Position numbers and translations under genes: made by a program. The notes below the pieces were generated by a model. That model ran no database searches and was not told the DNA's origin. It worked only from the letters and a program-made list of their open reading frames with translations. From Urophycis tenuis (lineage: Eukaryota > Chordata > Actinopteri > Gadiformes > Phycidae), in the NCBI GenBank assembly GCA_036785325.1, contig JAXIVH010000010.1, positions 1,553,373 to 1,617,372 on the forward strand: a stretch of 64,000 nucleotides of DNA, read 5' to 3'. Every line of letters starts with the position of its first letter. Positions within the stretch are counted from its first letter, which is position 1. Of the stretch, positions 45,801-52,284 are shown piece by piece.

Positions 45801-46552
45801 GTCCAAACCTCTTATCATTCATTAAATTAATTGGTTATACCATCACCGCTTCTTTATGGCCTGTATGTTATGTTGTGCCTTCTCCACCTATTTGAGGGTG
45901 CCGTAACAGTTGCATATATAATATTATTGTATATTTTTGTTGTGATGGTGCTAGCAAAATGCGATGGAATTGGACCTCTCAGAGATGACATAGGAAATCT
46001 GTAGGCACTGATTTGTATTAAAACAAAATATCTCAGAAATGGAAACCAAACAATGTAAATTGTCGTCCCCTGATAATAATAATAGTAAACTATAAACATT
46101 GTAGTTTTGTTTAAAGTTCCAGTTTTTTATAGTATTTGTTTTCTGCATTGTGAAAATACAAAAAACGAATATCGACCGGACATCAAACGTCGAATAGGAA
46201 ACCAACTTTATTGCAGTCTTAGAATGCTTTCTCTGATGGCAGCTTGTGCACACATGCGTTACCGTAATGCCCCCATTAGATTTATTATGAAGTCGATTAA
46301 TATATATACATATATATATATATTTGGCTTGATAACGTGTTGTTCATCAAAAGCACAAGACATTGCTCAGATGTCCTACTATTCTCTTACTTTCGGTCTT
46401 GCAGTGAACATTGATTAGAATGCGCCCCTGGTACTCATTAAGATTAGTATTGGCATAACTCACCCCATCGATACAGATGATATGTTGATATGATGACATG
46501 TTAACCTTACCGTACTCAGAGGGACCCCGTGCAGCGGCTGTGCTGTCCCCAT
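27622..46552 (-). CDS. MORC3-like GHKL ATPase gene, copy 1, lacking the CW exon
   Basis: Exons joined from splice sites and phase: 46552-46511, 42620-42548, 38050-37918, 37787-37563, 33856-33710, 30349-30202, 29760-29632, 29173-29054, 28952-28852, 28627-28529, 28422-28188, 27973-27891 and a last exon from about 27759. All junctions are in phase. Exon 1 encodes 14 residues and splices in frame to KFLHTNSTSHT. MORC proteins are nuclear ATPases that clamp DNA and act in chromatin silencing; MORC3 normally has ATPase, CW finger and coiled coil. Here ATPase and linker are followed directly by a short coiled coil. The introns are swollen by transposons but I see no lesion in the coding exons. It lies in tandem with copy 2. 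The frame in the last exon is uncertain: one frame stops at 27711, the alternative at 27622. Confidence 0.85.
27838..27882. repeat. (CA)n microsatellite in the MORC3-like copy 1 intron
   Basis: About 45 bases of CA repeat directly upstream, on the plus strand, of the exon at 27891-27973. The equivalent intron of copy 2 has a (GA)n array. Confidence 0.95.
28670..28800 (-). repeat. Short repeat shared by the equivalent introns of both MORC3-like copies
   Basis: The stretch around GTAGTGGTTAGGGTGGTTGA with a following GGTTCTGG...CAAACCCTGA segment recurs in copy 2 at about 60710-60830. It has tRNA-like box features, but it was probably present before the duplication and may be just intron sequence. 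Confidence 0.4.
30525..30810 (-). repeat. tRNA-derived SINE in a MORC3-like intron
   Basis: Read on the minus strand it starts GGGCAGCTGTGGCCTACTGG, with A-box-like TGGCCTACTGGTTAGG and B-box GGTTCGAACCCC, and ends in a TTC-rich tail next to GGGATCAAAGGAGTAATTC. TAAATA occurs just outside both ends and may be part of the target duplication. Confidence 0.75.
31073..33604 (+). mobile_element. CR1/L2/Rex1-type LINE, internally deleted
   Basis: It begins with AAGATGGCGGCG-like sequence and enters directly at the very end of the endonuclease, then has the full reverse transcriptase, a C/A-rich 3' UTR with AATAAA at about 33576 and a terminal (ACTTG)n tail ending at about 33604. It lies in the intron between MORC3-like exons 5 and 6. 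Confidence 0.85.
31082..33161 (+). pseudogene. CR1/L2-type reverse transcriptase, inactivated
   Basis: Open from the ATG at 31082. The first residues join the last endonuclease block (PHLGASDH). RT blocks: NARKAAGPDN (about 31768), DYRPVALIMKCFERS, DFSSAFNMI (about 32158), APQGCVLSP, and a catalytic box read FADE instead of FADD (about 32418). A TAG stands at 32546-32548, with similarity continuing in the same frame. A frameshift near 32898-32915 moves the C-terminal arginine-rich part to another frame, which stays open to 33161. ORF1 and almost all of the endonuclease are absent. Confidence 0.85.
33710..33856 (-). CDS. MORC3-like copy 1, exon 5
   Basis: 147-base exon between a CACTCAG acceptor and a CAG/GTCTGG donor. 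It encodes the segment with ILDHSPFNTEEELL and GTRIIIWNL, typical of the end of the MORC GHKL fold and transducer region. Phase fits exon 4 (two bases carried over) and exon 6. It lies just 105 bases beyond the tail of the CR1/L2-type LINE. Confidence 0.85.
34106..34190 (+). ncRNA. 5'-terminal structured element, possibly HDV-like ribozyme
   Basis: The element's first seven bases CCCCTCC (34106-34112) pair with GGAGGGG (34136-34142). Inside, CCAC (34121-34124) pairs with GTGG (34131-34134). ATGAGC (34113-34118) could pair imperfectly with GCTTCAT (34183-34189). A 7-bp P1 starting at base 1, then P2, P3 and a return strand is the topology of HDV-like ribozymes found at the 5' ends of R2 and RTE-type LINEs. 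The hairpin is seen; the ribozyme reading is inference. Confidence 0.4.
34480..37446 (+). CDS. RTE-like endonuclease-reverse transcriptase, intact
   Basis: Uninterrupted frame of 988 codons. The start is uncertain: 34480 is a GTG, and the first conserved block GTWNVTSL begins about 75 bases later. Domains: APE endonuclease (GTWNVTSL, then LTSTHS at the position of the usual QETH block, LLGDFNAHVG at about 34957, STDHHLV at about 35243), RT (GGKAPGVDE at about 35973, FRPGRGTVDQ, VDLEKAFDRV at about 36365, LRQGCPLSP at about 36538, catalytic FADD at about 36659) and a C-terminal region ending RLLPPRPDPG. The protein would nick target DNA and copy the element RNA. Intactness and the perfect target duplication suggest a young copy. 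The Ser in place of Glu in the endonuclease block is notable. Confidence 0.9.
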   Translation: MRCELGGSRRRGPGRSDPQLQKLALGTWNVTSLAGKEPELVCEAERYRLDIVGLTSTHSLGSGTSVLERGWTLFHSGVAPGERRRAGVGMLISPRLGACTLGFTPVDERVASLRLRVGGRVLTVVCAYAPNGSSEYPPFLESLGGVLESAPSGDSLVLLGDFNAHVGNDSETWRGVIGRNGPPDLNPNGVLLLDFCARHGLSITNTMFKHKGVHMCTWHQDTLGRSSMINFVVVSSDLRPHVLDTRVKRGAELSTDHHLVASWLRWRGKMPVRPGRPKRTVRVCWERLAESPVRTSFNSHLRESFNHVPGEAGDIESEWTLFRASIVEAADRSCGRKVVGACRGCNPRTRWWTPAVRDAVKLKKKSYRAFLARGTPEAADGYRRAKRGAASAVAEAKTRVWEEFGEAMEKDFRTASRRFWTTIRRLRRGKQCSVNTVYGRDGALLTSTRDVVNRWGEYFEDLLNPTNTPSTEEAGSGDSGGDSPISGAEIAEVVKKLLGGKAPGVDEVHPEFLKALDAVGLSWLTRLCSIAWTSGAVPLDWQTGVVVPLFKKGDRRVCSNYREITLLSLPGKVYSGVLERRVRRIVEPRIQEEQCGFRPGRGTVDQLYTLCAVLEGAWEFAQPVYMCFVDLEKAFDRVPRGALWGVLREYGVPGPLLRAIGSLYSRCQSLVRIAGSKSSLFPVRVGLRQGCPLSPILFTTFMDRISRRSQGVEGLRFGGLRIASLLFADDLVLLASSGRDLQLSLERFAAECEAAGMRISTSKSEAMVLGRKRVECTLRVGEEILPQVEEFKYLGVLFTSEGRMEREIDRRIGAASAVMRALHRSVMVKKELSLKAKLSIYRSIYVTTLTYGHELWVVTERTRSRIQAAEMSFLRRVSGLSLRDRVRSSVIREGLRVEPLLLCIERSQLRWLWHLVRMPPGRFPGEVFRARPSGRRPRGRPRTRWRDYVSRLAWERLGIPPEELDEVAGERKVWASLLRLLPPRPDPG
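37563..38050 (-). CDS. MORC3-like copy 1, ATPase core exons 3 and 4
   Basis: Exon 3 (38050-37918) completes the ELIDNAYDP Mg/ATP motif begun in exon 2 and carries FMDNGNG (the D-x-G-x-G nucleotide loop). Exon 4 (37787-37563) carries the MLSFG junction and the glycine loop GMYGNGFKSGSMRLG. All GHKL motifs needed for ATP binding are therefore present. Intron 3 is short (130 bases). The next intron contains the RTE-like LINE starting 77 bases past the exon 4 donor side, at 37486. Confidence 0.88.
38770..40728 (+). pseudogene. Putative transposase of the TTAA element, degenerate, with a CXC-type Cys tail
   Basis: Several open segments in changing frames appear to form one protein: 38772-38970 (LGLCVSYDRLLQ, VVCPTKLRHGLF, GAVDNID), 39560-40115 (LPLFLYNAHSVAMIRHSMEI, then FVIMFGGLHIEMAMVKLLGDW), 40140-40281 (coding to a TAG), 40310-40590 (MPWMFALDHTHYSRWLSVHI) and 40618-40728. 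The last piece is a Cys-rich tail with CNCQKGCTGRCSCVKAAIKC followed by CTDFCFC, like a CXC/tesmin-type zinc motif. 39135-39500 contains no similar sequence and may be an intron or an insert. I know proteins of this type from other animals only as uncharacterised, transposon-associated sequences. Its role here is inferred from its place between TIRs. Confidence 0.6.
41473..42378 (+). repeat. Solo LTR in the right inverted repeat of the TTAA element
   Basis: 906 bp, TGTGGCG...CGTTACA, flanked by TTGA (41469-41472 and 42379-42382). The left inverted repeat at about 38288-38300 shows the uninterrupted site. An AATAAA lies near the 3' end (about 42317). A block of about 96 bp around AATGAGCAACAAGCACTGTG occurs twice (41640-41735 and 42203-42298), so it could be two partial LTRs fused. 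The inner region is lost. Confidence 0.75.
42548..42620 (-). CDS. MORC3-like copy 1, exon 2
   Basis: 73-base exon with a CCATTTCAG acceptor and a G/GTGAGTC donor. It encodes KFLHTNSTSHTGPFSAIAEL, the first GHKL motif, ending one base into the next codon. It lies 75 bases from the edge of the TTAA transposon. Confidence 0.88.
42779..43300 (+). repeat. Solo LTR in MORC3-like intron 1
   Basis: 522 bp from TGTAGGAG to CGCTACA, so TGTAG/CTACA ends, flanked by GGTAA on both sides (42774-42778, 43301-43305). AATAAAT lies at about 43160, some 140 bases before the end. No coding remains. The 5-bp duplication fits Gypsy-type integration. Confidence 0.85.
43438..43660 (-). repeat. CR1/L2-type LINE 3' end fragment
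   Basis: On the minus strand it ends in a (TTGAATC)-type short tandem tail (43438-43462) and contains sequence around ACAATTTCATTGTACAGGG, a typical 3' UTR of fish CR1/L2-type LINEs. No coding part. Confidence 0.6.
44140..44600. repeat. Inverted-repeat family, copy A
   Basis: Two arms of about 66 bases, centred on GACATAGGAAAGCTGTAG (about 44418) and its complement CTACAGCTTTCCTATGTC (about 44519), face each other within 200 bases. Related sequence around AATGGAAACCAAAGGATGTA occurs at about 44172. No coding capacity. Confidence 0.7.
45062..46080. repeat. Inverted-repeat family, copy B, split by a solo LTR
   Basis: 45075-45205 matches 44195-44325 of copy A closely (shared run TTAGAAGCTATTGAAAATAG). 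45909-46045 matches 44335-44460. The two halves are separated by the LTR at 45218-45908. An isolated piece of the same family lies inverted at 47677-47790. Confidence 0.75.
45218..45908 (+). repeat. Solo LTR inside repeat copy B
   Basis: 691 bp, TGTTACG...CGTAACA, flanked by GTTGC (45213-45217 and 45909-45913). Copy A supplies the uninterrupted sequence for comparison. There is a TATAAAG box at about 45360 followed by a CT-rich stretch, which is promoter-like. No inner coding region. Confidence 0.85.
46299..46324. repeat. AT-rich microsatellite
   Basis: TATATATACATATATATATA-type run. Confidence 0.85.
46511..46552 (-). CDS. MORC3-like copy 1, exon 1 (start codon)
   Basis: ATG at 46552-46550 followed by 14 codons ending PLST, then a GTAAGG donor. 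The phase joins exon 2 to give the LST-L-x-PKFL junction normal for MORC3-type proteins. The region upstream (46553-46620) would be the 5' UTR or promoter; I see no clear TATA box. Confidence 0.75.
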
Positions 46553-46829
46553 GTTCTCAGGAAAATGAAACTAACTCTGAGTGTGTCCTGTCCAGTCACA
46601 ACTTAAAGGCCCCCTACTTTACCACCAGGTGTGAGTGTGATTAGCCATCACAAACTGTTCCAAAATCCACCCCGCCCTGTGACTAAGTGACATCACAAGT
46701 GGGAGTGGCCACCTAGATGTTTGATGGATAGATGAGACTACCTGTTTCTACAGTCCACTGGGTAGACTGGGAGACTGATCTATCCAACATGCTTCTGGGT
46801 GGACGCCCCCCCTTGAGAAGTGATTAGAT

Positions 46830-47245
46830 TAGATTAGTTTAGATTAGATTACACTTTATTGTCATTGTGCAGAGTACAAGGAGACAATGAATCACATTCA
46901 CATACACCACACCACACACCTTGGACTGTGTCCTAGCCGTTGTTATTCCAGGTCTATTCATTTGTTGTACCTGGAATACCTGTATAAATTTGCACATCTT
47001 GCACCTTGCACACTCCGCATACTTTGCATTTTTGCACCATAAACAGCTATCGAGGACACTAGTATGCATACAGGTTCTCATTCGTCACCGACCTGACTTA
47101 AGAGCTTGTATTTAATCTAATTTATTGTTTATTGTGTATTGACTTTAGCCAGGCTCTTACTGCACATCTATCCCCTGTACTGCTGGTCACTGTGAATTTC
47201 TCCTAAGGGGGATTAATAAAGGAATATCTTATCTTATCTTAATGA
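46830..47245. repeat. Two nested CR1/L2-type 3' ends
   Basis: 46830-46888 (minus strand) ends in a (TAATC)n-type tail and includes ACTTTATTGTCATTGTGCAG. At about 46889 it is interrupted by a plus-strand fragment ending AATAAAGGAATATCTTATCT, after which the first fragment continues (ATGAAATG...). AATGAA at both edges may be the duplication. The same minus-strand tail type recurs at 48358-48560. Confidence 0.65.
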
Positions 47246-47836
47246 AATGTAGTTGGTGTTCTAATCAGAAATGAGCGATGAAGGTGCAGTATTGTACATG
47301 AGTAGTGCAATATTGAAAAAGTGGCAGTAGTGTTTAAAGTGACAAGTAAACAATAAACAGGTAGTGCAAGTGTGTGTGGAAATGAGGCAGTGAAGGTTTT
47401 GGCTGCTGGTTGTTAAGGAGTGACGCTGACAGCTGCAGCAGGTGGGAGGGGCCACGTTAAGGCCAACAGCAGATGCAATGTTGTTGATAATTCTGCCAAG
47501 AAAACGTTAGCAACTGATGCGCAAACCTGACACATGATCACGTAAACTTTCATAAAAGTTCACCTTTCTCCCATTTCTTTCACTATGACTGGTGCTGATA
47601 AATGTTTTATCTCTTCATTTTGCTCGAGCAAAATGTCATTGATAAAGTGTTGGTAGGAGGATAAAAGTTTCTGAACCTGTCTTTACATAATAGATTTCCA
47701 TTCCTGGGATCCTTTGTTTTAATGCAAATCAGTGTCTACAGCTTTCCTATGTCATCGCTGAGAGGTCCAACATTCATTATTGTGCATACAAATGCACAAT
47801 CCTGTTTTTCTTATTCTTCCCACCAAAACGTGAAAT

Positions 47837-49085
47837 TAATAGGCCTTTTACGCAAGAATCGGAAATACGTCACTGTAGCGTAAGCTTAGTTCCGTTGTGG
47901 CTTTGTTGATAGAAAAATAGCGGAAATTAAAAAATTAAATTAAATTAAAAATCAGTCTTAACATATTTGTGCTGCTACCTTTCAACACAACACAGAACAG
48001 TAGTCATGTGTCATGTAAAATTGAAATGTCGCACGAGCTTCTTGCTACAATAACTAACGTTACATTTGAGATTCGTCAACAGGCTATGTTACAGAGTTAC
48101 AGTCGTAGGCTAACGTTAACAGGCTTGCGCGTGCCCAACAACGGCCCTTAGTTGTTCTAAAATTAGTGAAAAGTACGGCCTCTCGGGGCTTATTGTTTAA
48201 TTGAATTTCATGATATAGACATATGAAGTTGTTCAGTTAGAATTGCATTTATCCATTAACGGTACACATAGTTGATTAGCCTTATGATACCTGCAGGTGG
48301 GTGTGTCACGTAGTCATGATCCATTCGTACTGCCTTAGCGACGATGTCACCATTTTTAGATTAGATTAGATTCGACTTTATTGTCATTGTGCAGAGTACA
48401 AGTACAGGGACAACGAAATGCAGTTGGCGTTCTAACCAGAAGTGCAAATGTGCGATAAAGGTACAGGTTTAAATGCAGGAATGCAGAGTAAGGTGCAAAA
48501 TTGAAGTGACAGTGGTTATTAAAGTGACGGTAATTATCGGTAGTTAATAAAGTGACAAACAGTGCAGATGGAGGTAGTGATCATCCAGGTATTGATGATC
48601 AATTCGATGATCAGTCAGGTATTCACAATCCTTCACAGGGTTGTGGGACGGACTGTCGTTTGACAGTCCTCTCATGTACTGACTCCCTTCTCAAAGGAGC
48701 AGTAACATTATTCCAAGGGAATAAGCTTGGCACAACCTCACTCTTCAGGCGACGAACAACGCAGCCACCGATGTAATCTTTCTCAGCGAAGTGCCGGCTG
48801 CAGACATAAGTGCTACCTCTTTTTATCGCAAACTGGTTCCCTTCGTCTCCTCGGATCGCCTCTATCAATTTGGGTTTCAGGTTTGGATTCACGGGAAACG
48901 AATGGAATGAGAGGTAGGGCTGTTTTTGGGTGAAAGACAAACAGCCTGGAACGCAACAGAAATTACGACTCGTCGACTGTGCCATTTTCGTATCTGCCGC
49001 TAGACCTCTACGATAACAGGAAGTTCTGTTACGCTACAGTGACGTGTTTCCGGTCGGGAAATGCGGAAGTGTGTAAAAGGTCTAT
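47837..49085. mobile_element. THAP-bearing DNA transposon with inverted repeats, deleted
   Basis: The left end at 47837-47890 and the complement of the right end at 49085-49030 share CACGTCACTGTAGCGTAA-like sequence and a CCTTTTAC motif. The flanking TA on both sides may be the target. A THAP-domain frame starts about 100 bases inside the right end. The middle contains a LINE 3' fragment (48350-48560) and no catalytic domain, so this is a deletion derivative. Kolobok, P and ISL2EU groups all can carry THAP domains; I cannot choose among them. Confidence 0.6.
48623..48985 (-). pseudogene. THAP-domain protein fragment of a DNA transposon
   Basis: 120 codons from the ATG at 48985. Visible THAP features: CCVPGC near the N-terminus, SFHSFP, VCSRHF with the zinc-binding Cys and His, and VVPSLFPWN at the place of the AVPTLF box. 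The conserved tryptophan between the two zinc-ligand pairs is not obvious. The domain would bind the element's ends. After it the frame ends at 48623 against a LINE fragment and the expected transposase core is absent. Confidence 0.72.
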
Positions 49086-49099
49086 TCAGCTCTTCCTAC

Positions 49100-49860
49100 T
49101 GGATCATATGATACAATTCAAACGTCATGACAAAGGTATTGTTGAGCCTAGGTGTGCTACTATATTTTCATATTTGTAAACTTTATACTTTTTGAGATAG
49201 AAACGATTTAAAAAGTAAAAATATAATAGGCTTTCAATGGCTCACAGTCAGGACTAATAATTAGGCTACCTTTCCAGCTGGGTACATTTGCCTTGAAACA
49301 CGCAGCTGTGTGAACCTTATCGTCGGCTCGACTTCATGCTCCTAGCGATAACGTTTGATTCGCTTGTAAGACTCGCCTTTGAGATATATTTCTGGAACTA
49401 CATAATTACTATTCACACCGAAACTTGAAATTAATGGAAGCTAAACGACTGAACCTCGACTGTATTGTAGCGAGCGGCGGGTGAGACGAAAACAGATGAG
49501 GAGAGATTTCTCGTTCCCGAACACGCAAACACGGTAGATTTATTGAGGTGGAAAACACACAAACACTCACTACTGGAACGTCCGCTCTAACTGCATGGCA
49601 CAACCCAACTTCAAAACGTGACCGAACCACCCGCCTTCCTGTTTCTCACAATTGTTCCCTCCCCTACCCCGGGAACCTGGGAGTTGTAGTCCTGCCACCC
49701 CGGGACGCTTCACTATTACAAAGGTCTACTTCCGTATGGCTGTGCTTTATATTTTTCTTTTTTGTAAACTTTATACTTTGTGAGATATTTGCGATTTAAA
49801 AAAAAAAGCAAATAAACTCATAGAGATAACAGTGAGCCTAGATGTTCAATTATTACTTTT
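49100..49860. other. Unassigned, with a direct repeat and a possible LTR
   Basis: A segment around TTTGTAAACTTTATACTT occurs at about 49172 and 49762. Between them, 49463-49720 read on the minus strand begins TGTAATAGTGAAGCG, contains AATAAATC at about 49540 and ends CGCTCGCTACA, which is LTR-like. I found no matching duplication, so this stays a suggestion. Confidence 0.35.
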
Positions 49861-49879
49861 GACTCCGTTAATTGCTTTC

Positions 49880-51790
49880 CTGCTCAGGCAGACTCAACTG
49901 AATTCAGCTCAATCATCACGGGCATTTCTATGCACAATTAGTTCCTCACATACATGTTCCTCTGATCCAGGTGGGAGAGGGCAGTGTGCAGTGCGAATAC
50001 TATCGCATCTTCCGTGGACCTGTTTGACCTGTAGGCAAACTGGATTTAATGCGGTGGGCAGGGAGGATGTTATATGAGATTTGACAAACTGCTCAAGCAC
50101 TTCATGTCAACTGAGGTAAGTGCTATTGGGCGGTATTCTTATAGGCAGCTTTGGGACCGGGATGATGGTGGTCTTCTTAAAGCATGTGGGGACTACAGAC
50201 TGGAGCAGGGAAAGGTTGAAGATGTCTGTGAAGACATCTGCCAGTTTGTATGCGCCTGCCTTGAGAGCACGGCCAGGGATGTTGTCTGGATAAGAAACTT
50301 TTTGTGCCTTTACCTTTTAAGGTTTTCCTCCACATGTGCCTGGTGTCGGAGCCATGGGTTCAGCTCGTACCGGGTTCTGTACTCACATGGGTCTCCAGAG
50401 ATGGTCCGTCCAACGTTTAGTGAACACATCACAGGCTGCTCGCAACTCTGTTTCTGCCTATAGGCTGACAGCATCAAGACCGAGGAGTGATCTTATTTGC
50501 AGTAGGGATGCACCGAATCCAGATTTTTAGGGTTCTGCCGAATACCGAATCCACTGGTTAAGATTCTGCTGAATCCGAACCCGAATACCGAATCCTACTC
50601 CCATCCTACTCCATTAACACTAAACACATTAATGAAGTAAACAACGTCAACATCAGTGTATTTTTCGTTTTATTTAATTTCCACTGGGAAAAAATAGGCA
50701 ACTTTCTGCAAAGTAAAGTGTTTTTCTTAAAAAAACAACAAAGAAAACAAACAATATGTTTGGTGACTTAACTGAAATGAATGTTATTGAACATTTAATC
50801 CATAAACATGGATAATAGGCAGTTTTTTTTTTCGTTTAGATCATAGGCAATGATGAGAAGTTTTCCTTCGTGCACAACTCGTATTCTTTCAGATGTTTCA
50901 TACGCAAATGCTTTAACGGCGGGGATGTTGTGTATTGTTAAGGTTCCTTGCCACCACGAGACAAATCGGCATTGCACATTGAACATGTAGCTCGACTTGA
51001 ATCGCCATCTGAAAGAACTGCCAAATGACACTTTTTCTGTTCACTACTTCCATTTTCGCTTTCTCGCAGCTATAGCCACTGCATTCCAACGCGCTACTTT
51101 TTTGTAAACAGATAATTACGTCGACCAGCGTGGCGCGCGCAGTGAAAGCGTAGGATTCGGGTTCGGTGGAAAAAAATGCCAAGGTTCGGCAGAACCCGAA
51201 CCCCTCAAAAAAGCCCAATATTCGGCCGAATCCGAACCCGAATACTGGATTCGGTGCAACCCTAATTTGCAGGCTTCATCACACATTGGAAACTTTACAT
51301 GTTGTTGGAATTTGTACATGTTGGAATTGGCAAAACTTTCTTCAGGTTGGCTTTGTTGCTCATGTGGTGTTCAATATCCAGAAAGCACCCCGTAGATGTT
51401 GTATTTACATATACACACCATTGATTATTGATACACACACCACCTTCCTTGCCTTTTCCCGACTCCATTGATGATGACTTAATCGAAGATTAATGGAGAG
51501 GTCCCCAGGTAGGATGGCCAAGTCAGTGACCGAGGGATCCAGCCACGTCTCTGTGAAAACAAAAACTTTACAGTTCTTGATGTCCCGTTGGAAGGCCAGT
51601 CTGATCCTGAGTTCATCCAGCTTATTATCCAAAGACTGGACATAAGAGACTAAGAGAACACTGGGGAGCGGAGGACGGTGTTTTCTGCTTCTCAGCCTGA
51701 CCAGGACCCCAGCCGTTTTCCCTCTTTTTCTTTGGCGGCGCTTCTGCCCAGGTATCCCAGGCAGACACGGTAAGGTAAGTCCACACAAAG
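49880..51790 (-). pseudogene. CR1/L2-type LINE fragment, endonuclease and RT
   Basis: Endonuclease at 51720-51405 (LDNKLDELRIR, VFVFTETWLDPSV). RT start at about 50300-49900, including VVPTCFK-like and FAYRSNRSTEDA-like segments in several frames. The piece between was deleted and then hit by the hAT at 50503-51264. No catalytic RT box remains. Confidence 0.7.
50503..51264. mobile_element. Non-autonomous hAT element
   Basis: 762 bp with inverted ends TAGGGATGCACCGAATCCAG and (complement) TAGGGTTGCACCGAATCCAG. A perfect 8-bp duplication ATTTGCAG flanks it (50495-50502, 51265-51272). Internal CCGAATCCGAACCCGAATA repeats occur near both ends. No transposase. Confidence 0.9.
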
Positions 51791-51989
51791 AAGAGTCTGT
51801 CGGTAAACTTCCAGGTTGCGAGTTGAAAAAGTTTGATCGTATGTCTAGCAGAGTTTGTCTGTTGTATGTATAAGAGCATTGATAACATTAAAAGATAATG
51901 AAAATAGAAAGACGTAACAAAAACAACAAAAAATAAGAAAAATGCAAAGTTGGGGAGGACCCCAACTGGTGCCACGATCTGATTCGATC

Positions 51990-52255
51990 CTCACAAACTT
52001 CTAAAGATGCACCATCGAGAGCATTCTCTCTGGCTGCATCACGTTTTGGTACGGCAGCTGCTCCGTCCAGGACCACAAGGCCCTACAAAGGGTGGTAAAA
52101 AACACCCAGACCATCATGGGCAGGGTGCTGCCCACCCTAGACAACAGCTACCTCACCCGATGCCTGAGGAAGGCCCATAAAATAACTAGGGACCCCAGCC
52201 ACCCGGCACACGCACTGTTCACCTTGCTACCATCTGGAAGACACTATTAAGCATT
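51990..52255 (+). pseudogene. CR1/L2-type LINE C-terminal fragment
   Basis: The frame encodes the end of RT and the tail: TIESILSGCITFWYGS, ALQRVV, DPSHPAHALFTLLPSGR. It ends before the Gypsy remnant. Confidence 0.72.
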
Positions 52256-52284
52256 ATTAAGGCATGAATAATTACTGGTTTACT

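Noticed and set aside
49463..49722. Solo LTR on the minus strand with an AATAAA signal
   Set aside because: No matching target duplication could be found for any choice of ends, so it is kept only as a low-confidence remark.
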